Source: an uncultured Actinomycetes bacterium (lineage in GTDB: Bacteria; Actinomycetota; Actinomycetes; Nanopelagicales; Nanopelagicaceae). Taken from it: DNA of 64,000 nucleotides. The notes below the pieces were generated by a model that saw nothing but the letters and a program-made list of their open reading frames with translations, made no database searches and was not told the DNA's origin. The stretch covers positions 1 through 64,000 of the forward strand of contig CAINLV010000051.1 of NCBI GenBank assembly GCA_903850565.1. The letters run 5' to 3'. Both the position numbers and the translations under genes were made by a program. Positions 38,387 to 46,014 of this stretch are shown piece by piece (within the stretch, counting starts at the first letter, position 1; every line of letters starts with the position of its first letter).

Positions 38387-38445
38387 CCCGATAGAACAGC
38401 CAAGAGGCCGCAAATCCATAAAAGGATTTAGCGGTCTTTTTTATT
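38377..38445 (+). promoter_or_regulatory. whiB7 transcription attenuator
   Basis: Hairpin 1: tatcgg (38377-38382) with ccgata (38388-38393), spanning the leader ORF stop. Hairpin 2 is the terminator at 38404-38444. A ribosome finishing or stalled in the leader would cover hairpin 1 and change folding. accgc at 38358-38362 can pair with gcggt in the terminator's 3' arm, a possible antiterminator. The mechanism is inferred from known whiB7/wblC leaders. Confidence 0.7.
38404..38444 (+). terminator. intrinsic terminator in the whiB7 leader
   Basis: aggccgc and aaatcc pair with ggattt and gcggtct across a one-base bulge (13 bp in total, loop ataaaa), followed by TTTTTT. It lies between the leader ORF and whiB7, with no gene that it would otherwise end. 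Confidence 0.85.
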
Positions 38446-38507
38446 TTCCCCGTTCAAAACCGAATAACCAAAGAAAGAACCACAAGAGATAAATGGAGGT
38501 GAGAACA

Positions 38508-38876
38508 ATGACCGTTCTCTTCAGCGAACTGCTGGTACCAGGATGGGCCCAAGGCCCGGATGCAAAGATCGGGCTGTCTGCTGTGACCGCACCGTCGGAT
38601 ACATCAGATTCACGAAATGGCACGGGGCTTAATTTGCCTTGCCATTCCGTAGACCCGGAAACATTTTTCGCCGAAACTCCAGCCATGATCGCCTTTGCGA
38701 AGTCGCTCTGCAGTGAGTGCCCAGTTCGTCTTCAATGTTTAGAGGGCGCTATCTCTCGCCAAGAACCTTGTGGCGTATGGGGTGGGGAACTCTTCGATGA
38801 TGGAGTACCGGTATTGGCAAAGCGAATGCCAGGCCGACCACGCCTGCAACGAAATGATGTTGAACTAGCTGGTTAG
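38508..38876 (+). CDS. whiB7: WhiB7 antibiotic-response transcription factor
   Basis: A 122-residue WhiB protein. Cysteines C45, C68, C71 and C77 bind a 4Fe-4S cluster, GVWGG is at 89-93, and an AT-hook PGRPR lies at 108-112. The AT-hook after the GVWGG turn distinguishes WhiB7, which binds the primary sigma factor and an AT-rich element upstream of target promoters. It induces intrinsic resistance to ribosome-targeting antibiotics. ATG 38508 is 7 nt after GGAGGT, so the in-frame ATG at 38493 is unlikely. The position after uvrD2 matches Mycobacterium. Efflux genes in this window could be targets, but no site was identified. Confidence 0.92.
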   Translation: MTVLFSELLVPGWAQGPDAKIGLSAVTAPSDTSDSRNGTGLNLPCHSVDPETFFAETPAMIAFAKSLCSECPVRLQCLEGAISRQEPCGVWGGELFDDGVPVLAKRMPGRPRLQRNDVELAG

Positions 38877-38895
38877 GACTTCGCGTTCTAACCAG
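38868..38895. terminator. hairpin between whiB7 and the convergent CPBP gene
   Basis: ctggttag (38869-38876) pairs perfectly with ctaaccag (38888-38895) and the stem extends by three pairs towards a 5-nt loop. It contains the whiB7 TAG stop. No long T-run follows on either strand, so termination is likely but not certain. Confidence 0.55.
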
Positions 38896-38908
38896 TTACA
38901 CAAAGGTT

Positions 38909-39721
38909 TCATTCCTCTTCGAGGAGGCCAAACTTTTTCATGACCCGGTGCAGCTTCTCCTTGTTCCCATGATCGCTGGCTTGAATGAGCGCCCAACCAC
39001 CACCAATAAAGATTATTGATTCCACCGCAACACCAACCCAGTCGGTTCGACCGGTTACTTCGCCAACATATTGGGCTTTGGTAAGAAACTGCATGGGAAG
39101 ATCAGAGAGCCCGTGAAATAGGACGGGAACCCAAATGCTGCCCGTATAGAGCATCAGGCCGCAACAGAGGTAGCCAAAGGCGGCAGCGGTAACTATTTGA
39201 CCAGAGGTGTAGGCGAAGGATTGTCCGCCCCAGATTGCATTGCCTACGTGGAGCAAGCCGAAGTGGATTGAAGAGATACCGGCGGCAATCCCAACCCCAT
39301 GTTTTTCTATGGCGGCGAAGATAAGCCCGCGGCTAAAGAGATCCTCGTCGATCCCAATAAAGAGAGCGAAAAGAAAACCTTCCAAAATTTGAAGAAGGGA
39401 TGCGTTAAAAAGATCATGGCTCAGATTCCGAGGAACCATGAGAAATGCAACGATTCCTAGCCCAATCAGGAGCCGTTTCCGATCCAGTCTAAAAGTGAAT
39501 CGGGCAAGAGCGCCGGGATAGAAGATCTTGATGAGCAATACCCAGAATAGGGATGAGATGGTTCGGATGGCGATGTTGTTCCAAAAAGCGGAGAAGGGCA
39601 TTTTGTGAATCGGTATCTCCCCGATCCCCCAAACCGAGAGAGCTGTTGCCAACAAAACCGCGACACCGGTCTTGAGGTAGCTCCGATTCAGGGCTTCCAC
39701 CTTTCGCCACATTGATTGCAT
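38909..39721 (-). CDS. CPBP-family intramembrane metalloprotease
   Basis: A 270-residue protein with about seven membrane helices and the three CPBP (Abi/type II CAAX protease-like) motifs: DEDLFSRGLIF in place of EExxxR, HFGLLH (FxxxH-type) and LFHGLSD (HxxxD). The first motif has Glu-Asp instead of Glu-Glu. Bacterial members process prenylated or membrane proteins, and some protect against bacteriocins. Its start overlaps the small zinc-ribbon gene by 34 nt, and a TPR gene precedes both, suggesting one operon. The substrate is unknown. Confidence 0.85.
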   Translation of the reverse strand: MQSMWRKVEALNRSYLKTGVAVLLATALSVWGIGEIPIHKMPFSAFWNNIAIRTISSLFWVLLIKIFYPGALARFTFRLDRKRLLIGLGIVAFLMVPRNLSHDLFNASLLQILEGFLFALFIGIDEDLFSRGLIFAAIEKHGVGIAAGISSIHFGLLHVGNAIWGGQSFAYTSGQIVTAAAFGYLCCGLMLYTGSIWVPVLFHGLSDLPMQFLTKAQYVGEVTGRTDWVGVAVESIIFIGGGWALIQASDHGNKEKLHRVMKKFGLLEEE

Positions 39722-39807
39722 TGAAAATAGTAGTTACTAAAATTCCACTTTTGTTGAATATCGGTTGATCGACACATGGGGCATTGATGATTGGCTACAT
39801 TTCCCAC
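39688..39807 (-). CDS. 39-residue zinc-ribbon protein
   Basis: From GTG 39807 a 39-codon frame encodes CPMC at residues 9-12, then aromatic residues (WNFSNYYFQ) and CNQCGERW at the end. The paired CxxC knuckles about 20 residues apart are a compact zinc ribbon, unlikely by chance. It sits between the TPR stop and the CPBP start, overlapping the latter by 34 nt, so it would be co-translated. Longer in-frame versions exist upstream but lie inside the TPR gene. Function unknown. Confidence 0.55.
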   Translation of the reverse strand: MGNVANHQCPMCRSTDIQQKWNFSNYYFQCNQCGERWKP

Positions 39808-39837
39808 AATATCCGCCTTAATAATTCTGGTTAGTAC

Positions 39838-39864
39838 AACTATCCGAGGATTTCTCGGATAGTT
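39838..39864 (-). other. 11-bp hairpin over the TPR gene stop codon
   Basis: aactatccgag (39838-39848) and ctcggatagtt (39854-39864) are a perfect inverted repeat with loop gattt. It includes the TPR gene's TAG stop. No T-run follows on the minus strand, so it may limit read-through or shape processing in the operon. Confidence 0.6.
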
Positions 39865-40787
39865 GCGATACGAGCTTCGGTCTTCTGTGCTGCCTCGAAT
39901 TGATTTAGGTTGAGGTGAAGCACTTGATATTCCTTCTGGATTTCTAGGGTCAGCTCCCAGTCGCTGGCCGATGAAGCCATGCAATCAGCTTCGAAGAGTT
40001 CGTTGGCCGCGGAGTCAAAATCTCCGAGAGCCATATGTGCCTTTGCCTTTGTAAATGATCCCTTGCACATATATTGATCATCTTTTCGAAGTGATGCGAT
40101 GGAATAACACTGTTCTGCGCTCGACAAGGCAGATTCGTTCAAGCCCAACTTCATATAACACTCTGCCAAATTCCAGTCGGTTCGAGATATCAAGGGGAGA
40201 TCTTCTCTTTTTACTAGGATTTGGCGGCATTGGGTAAATAGGTCGACTGCTTCTTTATATCTGCCGAGCTTGAAGGTGAACTCTCCGGCAACGTAGAGGT
40301 CCATTGCTAGGAATTCGTAATCTCCATTGATGTCATCGGATTGAGCTGCTTCTAGAAAGCTTTTCAAACCAAGTTCATATTCCCCTGCGGCTCCGTACCA
40401 GACCCCCTGTGTTCGCAAGGTATCTTCAACGAATTGATATGAGCAATCCCGTTGAAGTGCGATTGCTTGATTGAGCAATTCCGCCGCTTCTTTTTCTCTA
40501 TGTAGTTCTACTAGTGCAGATCCGATAAGAAATATCGTTTCTGCCATTTCCACTCCAGGTATCGCTGCTCCCAGAGCTTCATAAATAGCTTGAGCTTCTT
40601 GCGCTAGCGTTAGCGCTTCTTGACCGAAATGTCGACGTAATGCATCTCTAGCAAGCCCTGACAAAATTTGAGCTCGTTCTTCACCTTCTGATCGTGGATA
40701 CCTATCCCACATTGACTCTGTAGATTGGTCTTCGTCCTCTTCTATCGCTCCTCCTTCTCTTGCATGGATGAACATATATTTTGCCAC
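39840..40787 (-). CDS. tetratricopeptide-repeat protein
   Basis: A 315-residue soluble, helical protein with about six TPR-like repeats (for example AGEFTFKLGRYKEAVDLFTQCRQIL and AECYMKLGLNESALSSAEQCYSIA). There is no signal peptide and no catalytic motif. Eight or so cysteines are scattered through it. Such proteins scaffold complexes or sense ligands. It is first in a likely operon with the zinc-ribbon and CPBP protease genes and follows a 61-residue ORF by 27 nt. A peptide-sensing or regulatory role for the protease is a guess. Confidence 0.8.
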   Translation of the reverse strand: MAKYMFIHAREGGAIEEDEDQSTESMWDRYPRSEGEERAQILSGLARDALRRHFGQEALTLAQEAQAIYEALGAAIPGVEMAETIFLIGSALVELHREKEAAELLNQAIALQRDCSYQFVEDTLRTQGVWYGAAGEYELGLKSFLEAAQSDDINGDYEFLAMDLYVAGEFTFKLGRYKEAVDLFTQCRQILVKREDLPLISRTDWNLAECYMKLGLNESALSSAEQCYSIASLRKDDQYMCKGSFTKAKAHMALGDFDSAANELFEADCMASSASDWELTLEIQKEYQVLHLNLNQFEAAQKTEARIATIREILG

Positions 40788-40814
40788 TGACTTTCCCGGT
40801 GCCTGCGATCGTAC

Positions 40815-41000
40815 TTATGCGTAGACCCCAAAGGTGACAACCGCATGAGCATGCATTGCCCGCAAAAGATCTACGTGCTCTAGGAAGTTAATCGTTGAAC
40901 TCCAACCACAGGTACAAATCGCCTGAAAATGGTCAGCACCAATGTTGAGAATGCATCCCACATGTTCTGCTCTAATTGCTTCGAAATTGCTTTTTTCCAT
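40815..41000 (-). CDS. 61-residue hypothetical protein
   Basis: ATG 41000 opens a 61-codon frame that includes the cysteine- and histidine-rich stretch HVGCILNIGADHFQAICTCGWSSTINF. A CxC plus an upstream Cys and His could bind metal. It is 27 nt upstream of the TPR gene on the same strand. There is no clear Shine-Dalgarno. I recognise no family, so it could be a spurious frame, but its position and ordinary codon use favour a gene. Confidence 0.5.
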   Translation of the reverse strand: MEKSNFEAIRAEHVGCILNIGADHFQAICTCGWSSTINFLEHVDLLRAMHAHAVVTFGVYA

Positions 41001-41258
41001 GTAAATCGGCCCAATCTGGACCTCTAACTAACTCTGAGATCCGCACTTCTAGCAGTGTCGTTCATTGCTAGCAGGTCTTCCACTGGTTCCACCGTGCGCG
41101 GTTGCGCGGTTGGCGCCAAGCAAGCCAGAGGGCTTATCGCTTGGTCTTCTAATGACCTTTGTAAAAGATAACACAGAACAATGACATTTCTAAATTACTT
41201 CTACATATGTATAGACACGCGAAGTTGCAAAATGTTGTGTTCTAATCAGAAAATTTTA
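41001..41258. other. intergenic region with three stem-loops
   Basis: No gene. Stem-loops: ctagca/tgctag at 41049-41071, and ccaagc-aagcc with ggctt-atc-gcttgg at 41116-41144 (11 bp, 3-nt bulge). A GC-rich stretch with repeated gcgcggt lies between. Bases 41160-41255 are strongly AT-rich. On the minus strand this is the leader of the 61-residue/TPR genes. Confidence 0.5.
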
Positions 41259-41684
41259 TTAAGAATTCGCTTCCAAATTAAACATCCAACGAATTCCATA
41301 TTTATCTAAACAAACTCCCCAATATCCCCAGGGCTCCTCATGCGGATCTGCTTTCTCGGTAGCGCCTTGTGAAAGTTCGGCATAGACACGGTCAATCTCT
41401 TCGCGGGTTGCAAAGTTCAAACTCAATGTCGTGTTATTTCCTACTTTGACCATATGGCCCATCGAGGCCAACATGTCGGTCGCAAATATTTTATGTCCGC
41501 CAAGAATTTCTAGAGATGCATGCATAACGCCATTGCGTTCATTTTCTGGTAACTGACCGGCCATCGGAGTATCTGAAAAGCGAATCATGGAGAGTTCGCC
41601 CTCCGGGTTGAAGATGGAGCGATACCAAGTGAAGGCCGCTTCGGTTTGAAGAGGAAAATTCAGATATGTTCCAACAAATGCCAC
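41259..41684 (-). CDS. VOC-superfamily (PhnB-like) protein
   Basis: A 141-residue glyoxalase-like protein of the PhnB/3-demethylubiquinone methyltransferase-like group: GTYLNFPLQTEAAFTWYRSIF, VMHASLEILGGHKIFATDML, TTLSLNFATREEIDRVYAELSQGA and the C-terminal WGYWGVCLDKYGIRWMFNLE. VOC proteins are metal-dependent enzymes or binding proteins; this subgroup has no fixed substrate. It appears monocistronic. Codon use matches the neighbours. Confidence 0.85.
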   Translation of the reverse strand: MAFVGTYLNFPLQTEAAFTWYRSIFNPEGELSMIRFSDTPMAGQLPENERNGVMHASLEILGGHKIFATDMLASMGHMVKVGNNTTLSLNFATREEIDRVYAELSQGATEKADPHEEPWGYWGVCLDKYGIRWMFNLEANS

Positions 41685-41821
41685 CGGGCGCTCCGCTCTC
41701 TTGGGTCAGTCCTGCCGACCAGTTTGAGATGGGAATTTACGCCACCTGCCAAGGGCCATACAAGTTAATCGGAGCTGGCCGGCAACCGACTAAGCCCACA
41801 AGTGGCTAAATAACTGCTTAA

Positions 41822-43189
41822 ATGGGCACTATGACTCAACCTCCCGCAGACCCATCCCGCGGCAAAGAGGTCTTTGACCTTGATCGCGCCCACGTTTTTC
41901 ACTCCTGGTCCGCCCAGGGTCAGATTTCACCATTGCCAGTTGCTGGGGGAGAAGGCAGCTATTTTTGGGATTTCGATGGCAAGAAGTATTTAGATTTTTC
42001 CTGCCAGTTGGTATTTACCAATATTGGTTTCCAGCACCCAAAGGTCGTGACGGCGATTCAGGAGCAGGCTGCTTTGCTCACAACCATTGCGCCGCAACAC
42101 GCGAATGAAGCCCGCGGCGAAGCAGCGAAGCGGATTACCGCACGCGCTGGCAAGAACCTGAACAAGGTCTTCTTCACTAATGGTGGTGCTGATGCAGTAG
42201 AAAATGCCATTCGAATGGCTCGACTTCATACCGGTCGCAACAAAGTCCTATCTTTTTATCGTAGCTACCACGGAAATACCACCGCAGCCATAGCTTCCAC
42301 CGGTGACCCTCGCCGTTGGCCCAATGAGTACGCCACTGGACATGTGCATTTCTTCGGTCCTTATCAGTATCGCTCCGCGTTCTGGGCTAAAGATGAGGCA
42401 GAGGAGAGTAAGCGCGCCCTGGAACATCTAGAACAAGTAATTATCTTCGAAGGAGCAGCCACCATTGCGGCAATCTTGATTGAATCCGTGGTTGGTACTG
42501 CTGGTGTATTGGTTCCTCCGGCCGGATACCTCGAAGGCGTTCGAGCCTTGTGCGATAAGTACGGCATTAAATGGATTGCAGATGAAGTCATGTCCGGATT
42601 TGGCCGAACTGGTAAATGGTTCGCCTATCAACATTGGGCCGCTGAGCCGGATCTAATCGTCTTCGCAAAAGGCGTGAACAGCGGTTACGTTCCACTTGGC
42701 GGGGTGATTATCAGCGATGAGATCGCGGCAACCTTTAACGACCGAGTATTTCCTGGTGGGCTCACCTACAGTGGTCACCCACTAGCTACCGCTGCTGCTG
42801 TTGCAACACTGGATGCAATGAGTGAAGAAAAGATTGTTGAGAACGCTGCCACCATTGGCGAAACCGTGATCAAGCCCTTACTCATGGAGTTAATGGCAAA
42901 GCACAAGGTCATTGGCGAAGTCCGTGGTCTTGGCGTTTTTTGGGCTATGGATTTAGTGAAAGACCGTGCGACCCGTGAACCTTTAGCACCTTATGGTGCC
43001 AGCAGTCCGGCAATGAATGAACTGGTGGCAGCCTGCAAGAAATTAGGGTTGATGCCGTTTAACAACTACAACCGACTTCATATTTGCCCTCCCTGCAATG
43101 TCAGCGAAGCCGAGGTTCGTGAAGGCTTTGCAATTTTGGATCAAGCTTTTACGGCAATTGCCCACCACTACACAGGAAGCGATGCGTGA
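41822..43189 (+). CDS. class III omega-amino acid aminotransferase
   Basis: A 455-residue PLP enzyme. FFTNGGADAVENAIRMAR binds the cofactor phosphate, RSYHGNTTAAIASTGDPRRWPNE is a family motif, and WIADEVMSGFGRTGKW carries the Asp that pairs with the pyridine nitrogen. The Schiff-base Lys is in IVFAKGVNSGYVPLGGV. It is closest in pattern to omega-amino acid (beta-alanine or taurine) to pyruvate transaminases. The dehydrogenase 6 nt downstream suggests the product is malonate or methylmalonate semialdehyde. ATG 41822 and ATG 41831 are both possible starts. Confidence 0.88.
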   Translation: MGTMTQPPADPSRGKEVFDLDRAHVFHSWSAQGQISPLPVAGGEGSYFWDFDGKKYLDFSCQLVFTNIGFQHPKVVTAIQEQAALLTTIAPQHANEARGEAAKRITARAGKNLNKVFFTNGGADAVENAIRMARLHTGRNKVLSFYRSYHGNTTAAIASTGDPRRWPNEYATGHVHFFGPYQYRSAFWAKDEAEESKRALEHLEQVIIFEGAATIAAILIESVVGTAGVLVPPAGYLEGVRALCDKYGIKWIADEVMSGFGRTGKWFAYQHWAAEPDLIVFAKGVNSGYVPLGGVIISDEIAATFNDRVFPGGLTYSGHPLATAAAVATLDAMSEEKIVENAATIGETVIKPLLMELMAKHKVIGEVRGLGVFWAMDLVKDRATREPLAPYGASSPAMNELVAACKKLGLMPFNNYNRLHICPPCNVSEAEVREGFAILDQAFTAIAHHYTGSDA

Positions 43190-43195
43190 AAATAA

Positions 43196-44701
43196 GTGAG
43201 AAGTAGTACTAGTAGTAAAACAATTAGTCATTACATCAACGGTAAAGTTTTTGAAGGCTATTCCGAACGAGGTGGCGAAATCTTCAATCCGGCAACGGGG
43301 GAAGTTACGGCAACTGTTAATTTTGCTACACCGGAAATCCTGGATGAAGCAGTAACGGCCGCAATTATTGCCGGTCAAGAGTGGGGAAAGACTTCGTTAA
43401 CCAAGCGAGTTCAAACTCTCTTCGCCTTTCGCGAAATTCTCAATGCCCGAAAAGAAGAGTTGGCCGCTGTTATTACTTCCGAACACGGCAAGGTTTTAAG
43501 TGATGCTTTAGGAGAAGTTACTCGTGGACTTGAAGTAGTGGAATTTGCCTGTGGCATTCCGCATCTACTTAAAGGCGGATATTCCGAAGGCGTTTCCACC
43601 GGTATCGATGTGTATTCCATTCGGCAGCCATTGGGCGTTGTTGGAATTATTTCGCCTTTCAATTTCCCTGCCATGGTTCCCATGTGGTTCTTCCCAGTAG
43701 CCATCGCAACAGGCAATGCGGTAATTCTCAAGCCTTCCGAGAAAGATCCTTCGGCGGCGATGATGATTGCGCAGATGTGGGAGCAAGCAGGATTACCCGC
43801 TGGAGTATTTAACGTAGTTCATGGAGACAAAGTTGTCGTTGATGCCATGTTGGAGCATCCTGGTATTAGCTCCATTTCCTTTGTGGGTTCCACTCCAATT
43901 GCAAAATACATTTATGAGACCGGCACCAAACATGGCAAGCGAGTTCAAGCTTTGGGTGGAGCCAAGAACCACATGCTGGTTCTTCCCGATGCCGATTTAG
44001 AATTAGCAGCCGATGCGGCAGTTAACGCTGGCTTTGGATCGGCCGGCGAGCGTTGTATGGCAATTTCAGTATTGGTTGCCGTCGAACCAGTGGCCGACAA
44101 AATCATTGAAAAAATCAAAGAGCGAATGGTCAAACTCAGCACCGGAGATGGCACTAAAGGAACCGATATGGGGCCCCTGGTTACTCGCGTGCATAGGGAT
44201 AAAGTCGCTGGATATATTGAGTCTGGCGTAACGGACGGTGCTGCCCTTGTCGTTGATGGCCGAAACCCCGAAGTCAATGGCTCGGCAAATGGATTCTGGC
44301 TTGGGCCAACACTTTTTGATCAGGTCAAACCCAATATGAGTATTTATACCGATGAAATTTTCGGACCCGTTCTTAGTGTGGTTCGCGTTAAATCCTATGA
44401 AGAAGGCGTGAAGTTAATCAACGATCACATTTATGGAAATGGCACAGCGATCTTCACCAACGATGGTGGCGCTGCTCGCAGATTCCAGAATGAGATTCAA
44501 GTGGGAATGATTGGGATCAATGTCCCAATCCCAGTGCCTGCCGCTTATTACTCTTTCGGAGGTTGGAAGTCATCGCTCTTTGGTGACACACATGCGCACG
44601 GAAGTGAAGGCGTCCATTTCTTTACCAGAGGCAAGGTCGTTACTAGCCGTTGGTTGGACCCAAGCCATGGTGGCATTAATTTGGGGTTCCCGCAGAACTG
44701 A
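43196..44701 (+). CDS. mmsA: CoA-acylating methylmalonate-semialdehyde dehydrogenase
   Basis: A 501-residue aldehyde dehydrogenase. ISPFNFPAMVPMWFFPVAIATGNAVILKPSEKDPSAAM, FVGSTPIAKYIYETGTKHGKRVQALGGAKNHMLVLPDADLE and GFGSAGERCMAIS (catalytic Cys) are diagnostic of MmsA/IolA, which makes acetyl- or propionyl-CoA, CO2 and NADH. The Glu usual in other ALDHs is replaced within the GGAKNH segment, as in this family. The start is GTG, 6 nt after the aminotransferase, so the pair likely degrades beta-alanine or 3-aminoisobutyrate. Confidence 0.93.
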   Translation: MRSSTSSKTISHYINGKVFEGYSERGGEIFNPATGEVTATVNFATPEILDEAVTAAIIAGQEWGKTSLTKRVQTLFAFREILNARKEELAAVITSEHGKVLSDALGEVTRGLEVVEFACGIPHLLKGGYSEGVSTGIDVYSIRQPLGVVGIISPFNFPAMVPMWFFPVAIATGNAVILKPSEKDPSAAMMIAQMWEQAGLPAGVFNVVHGDKVVVDAMLEHPGISSISFVGSTPIAKYIYETGTKHGKRVQALGGAKNHMLVLPDADLELAADAAVNAGFGSAGERCMAISVLVAVEPVADKIIEKIKERMVKLSTGDGTKGTDMGPLVTRVHRDKVAGYIESGVTDGAALVVDGRNPEVNGSANGFWLGPTLFDQVKPNMSIYTDEIFGPVLSVVRVKSYEEGVKLINDHIYGNGTAIFTNDGGAARRFQNEIQVGMIGINVPIPVPAAYYSFGGWKSSLFGDTHAHGSEGVHFFTRGKVVTSRWLDPSHGGINLGFPQN

Positions 44702-44707
44702 TTTCGT

Positions 44708-44854
44708 CTACTTTTTACCAGACTGCAACGCCTTGATTATTTGCTCGTACATACTTGCCGCAAATTCATCTATTTGCGTGTCATCGAAATTTGCGATCTC
44801 CTCAGGAATTGGAAGGTAGTGCCGTTGCGGGTTTGTTGATTGGGCTTCAGTCAT
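44708..44854 (-). CDS. 48-residue hypothetical protein
   Basis: ATG 44854 follows GAGAGGAAACCATT, a good Shine-Dalgarno at proper spacing. The 48-residue product is soluble and acidic in the middle (LPIPEEIANFDDTQIDEFAASMYEQII) with a basic tail ALQSGKK. It ends 6 nt from the convergent mmsA stop. I recognise no family; it is too short for most gene finders, but its start context and codon use look real. It is preceded by a leader that can fold. Confidence 0.6.
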   Translation of the reverse strand: MTEAQSTNPQRHYLPIPEEIANFDDTQIDEFAASMYEQIIKALQSGKK

Positions 44855-45031
44855 AATGGTTTCCTCTCACACTTCCCATGCGATTTACATAGGCAGCTCT
44901 TCCTTTAGGGCCACCGTCACGCGAGCGGGCGGTTGGCAGAAGTTCTGCTAAAGGGCAGATGAACTTCTTCTTGAGCAAGGTAAATATAACACCGTGGTCT
45001 GACAATGGATCTTCTCTCAATTGATTTCAAA
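44855..45031 (-). other. structured leader of the 48-residue ORF
   Basis: On the minus strand this spacer holds a TATATT hexamer near 44985, a hairpin gaagtt/aacttc with inner ctgc/gcag (44940-44968), and GC-rich gccaacc/ggtggc complementarity (about 44911-44938). No riboswitch class was recognised. Confidence 0.4.
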
Positions 45032-45982
45032 CTAGTGCGAAGCTAAAACCAATTCCCGAGCGAAAGCGGCCCAGATTTCCGGAGTTCGTGTATCCGGTAG
45101 GTAGCCACCTGCCCCACCCATCAGGATTGGCATCTTAGGAAAAGTGTCTCGGACTTTATGGGCCACTGCGACATATCCGGCAACTGAATATTCCAAGTTA
45201 GTAAGGGGGTCCTCTAAATGACCGTCTGCACCGCAAGCGATGAAGACCAGATCGGGTTTAAAAGTTTGGGCCAAAGTGATGAACCGATTTACACCTGTCA
45301 TCAGCGCTGAATCATCACTGCCTCGGTCTTCACCATATGGATCAGTATGGAGCGGATGATTGAAAACCAAATCTTCTGGATGGTCTTCTTTTCCAGTACC
45401 AGGGAATATTCCAGACTCATGAATCGAAAAGGTCAAAACATTTGGGTTATCGGCGGTTAAGTTTTCAGTTCCATCGCCATGATGTGCGTCGATATCTAAG
45501 ATCGCCACTTTAAGCCCATATTGTTTTGTTGCAATATCAGATGCAATGGCAAAGTCATTAAATACGCAGAAGCCAGATGAGTGATCCCATTGGGCATGAT
45601 GTTTTGCCCCCGGGAAATGGATCGCTGTGCGTGCGCCTTTGGTGATTAGTGCATCCAAGGCAACCAAAGTTCCGCCCACAAAGGTTGAGGCAAGTTCGGC
45701 CAATTCCGCTCTCTCCCCAGCCCACTCGCCACTTCGATGTTTATCTACAACCTTTTCAATGTAGCTAGGGGAGTGAACCTTCAGCAATTCTTCTCGCGTT
45801 GCTAAGCGCGGGGCTTCTTCTACGAATGGTTCGCCCGCAAGTGTCATGTGAGCGGCGAACTGGTCGCGCGCGTTGATGAAACGTCGGCCCTGGGTTGGAT
45901 GGGTGGGATCAAAGATCCAGTTCGAGTAATTGTCGCTATGAACGAGAAAAGCCTTGCGTTCTGAATTGTTGATATTTTCCAT
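45032..45982 (-). CDS. histone deacetylase-family (AcuC/APAH-like) amidohydrolase
   Basis: A 316-residue zinc amidohydrolase of the arginase/deacetylase fold. Zn ligands are in AILDIDAHHGDG (Asp and His) and ACGADGHLEDPL (Asp); the catalytic His pair is in FPGAKHHAQWDHSSGFCVFND and the glycine-rich MGGAGGYLP loop follows. Bacterial members deacetylate proteins, acetylpolyamines or acetoin-pathway enzymes. It starts 32 nt after sbcC on the same strand and is probably co-transcribed with sbcDC. The substrate is unknown. Confidence 0.9.
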   Translation of the reverse strand: MENINNSERKAFLVHSDNYSNWIFDPTHPTQGRRFINARDQFAAHMTLAGEPFVEEAPRLATREELLKVHSPSYIEKVVDKHRSGEWAGERAELAELASTFVGGTLVALDALITKGARTAIHFPGAKHHAQWDHSSGFCVFNDFAIASDIATKQYGLKVAILDIDAHHGDGTENLTADNPNVLTFSIHESGIFPGTGKEDHPEDLVFNHPLHTDPYGEDRGSDDSALMTGVNRFITLAQTFKPDLVFIACGADGHLEDPLTNLEYSVAGYVAVAHKVRDTFPKMPILMGGAGGYLPDTRTPEIWAAFARELVLASH

Positions 45983-46014
45983 TGAATCCTTATCTATTAG
46001 TTTTGGTGAATTTC

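Noticed and set aside
39688-39984. 98-codon version of the zinc-ribbon ORF
   Set aside because: The first 59 codons lie within the TPR gene in another frame; only the part from GTG 39807 looks like a protein.
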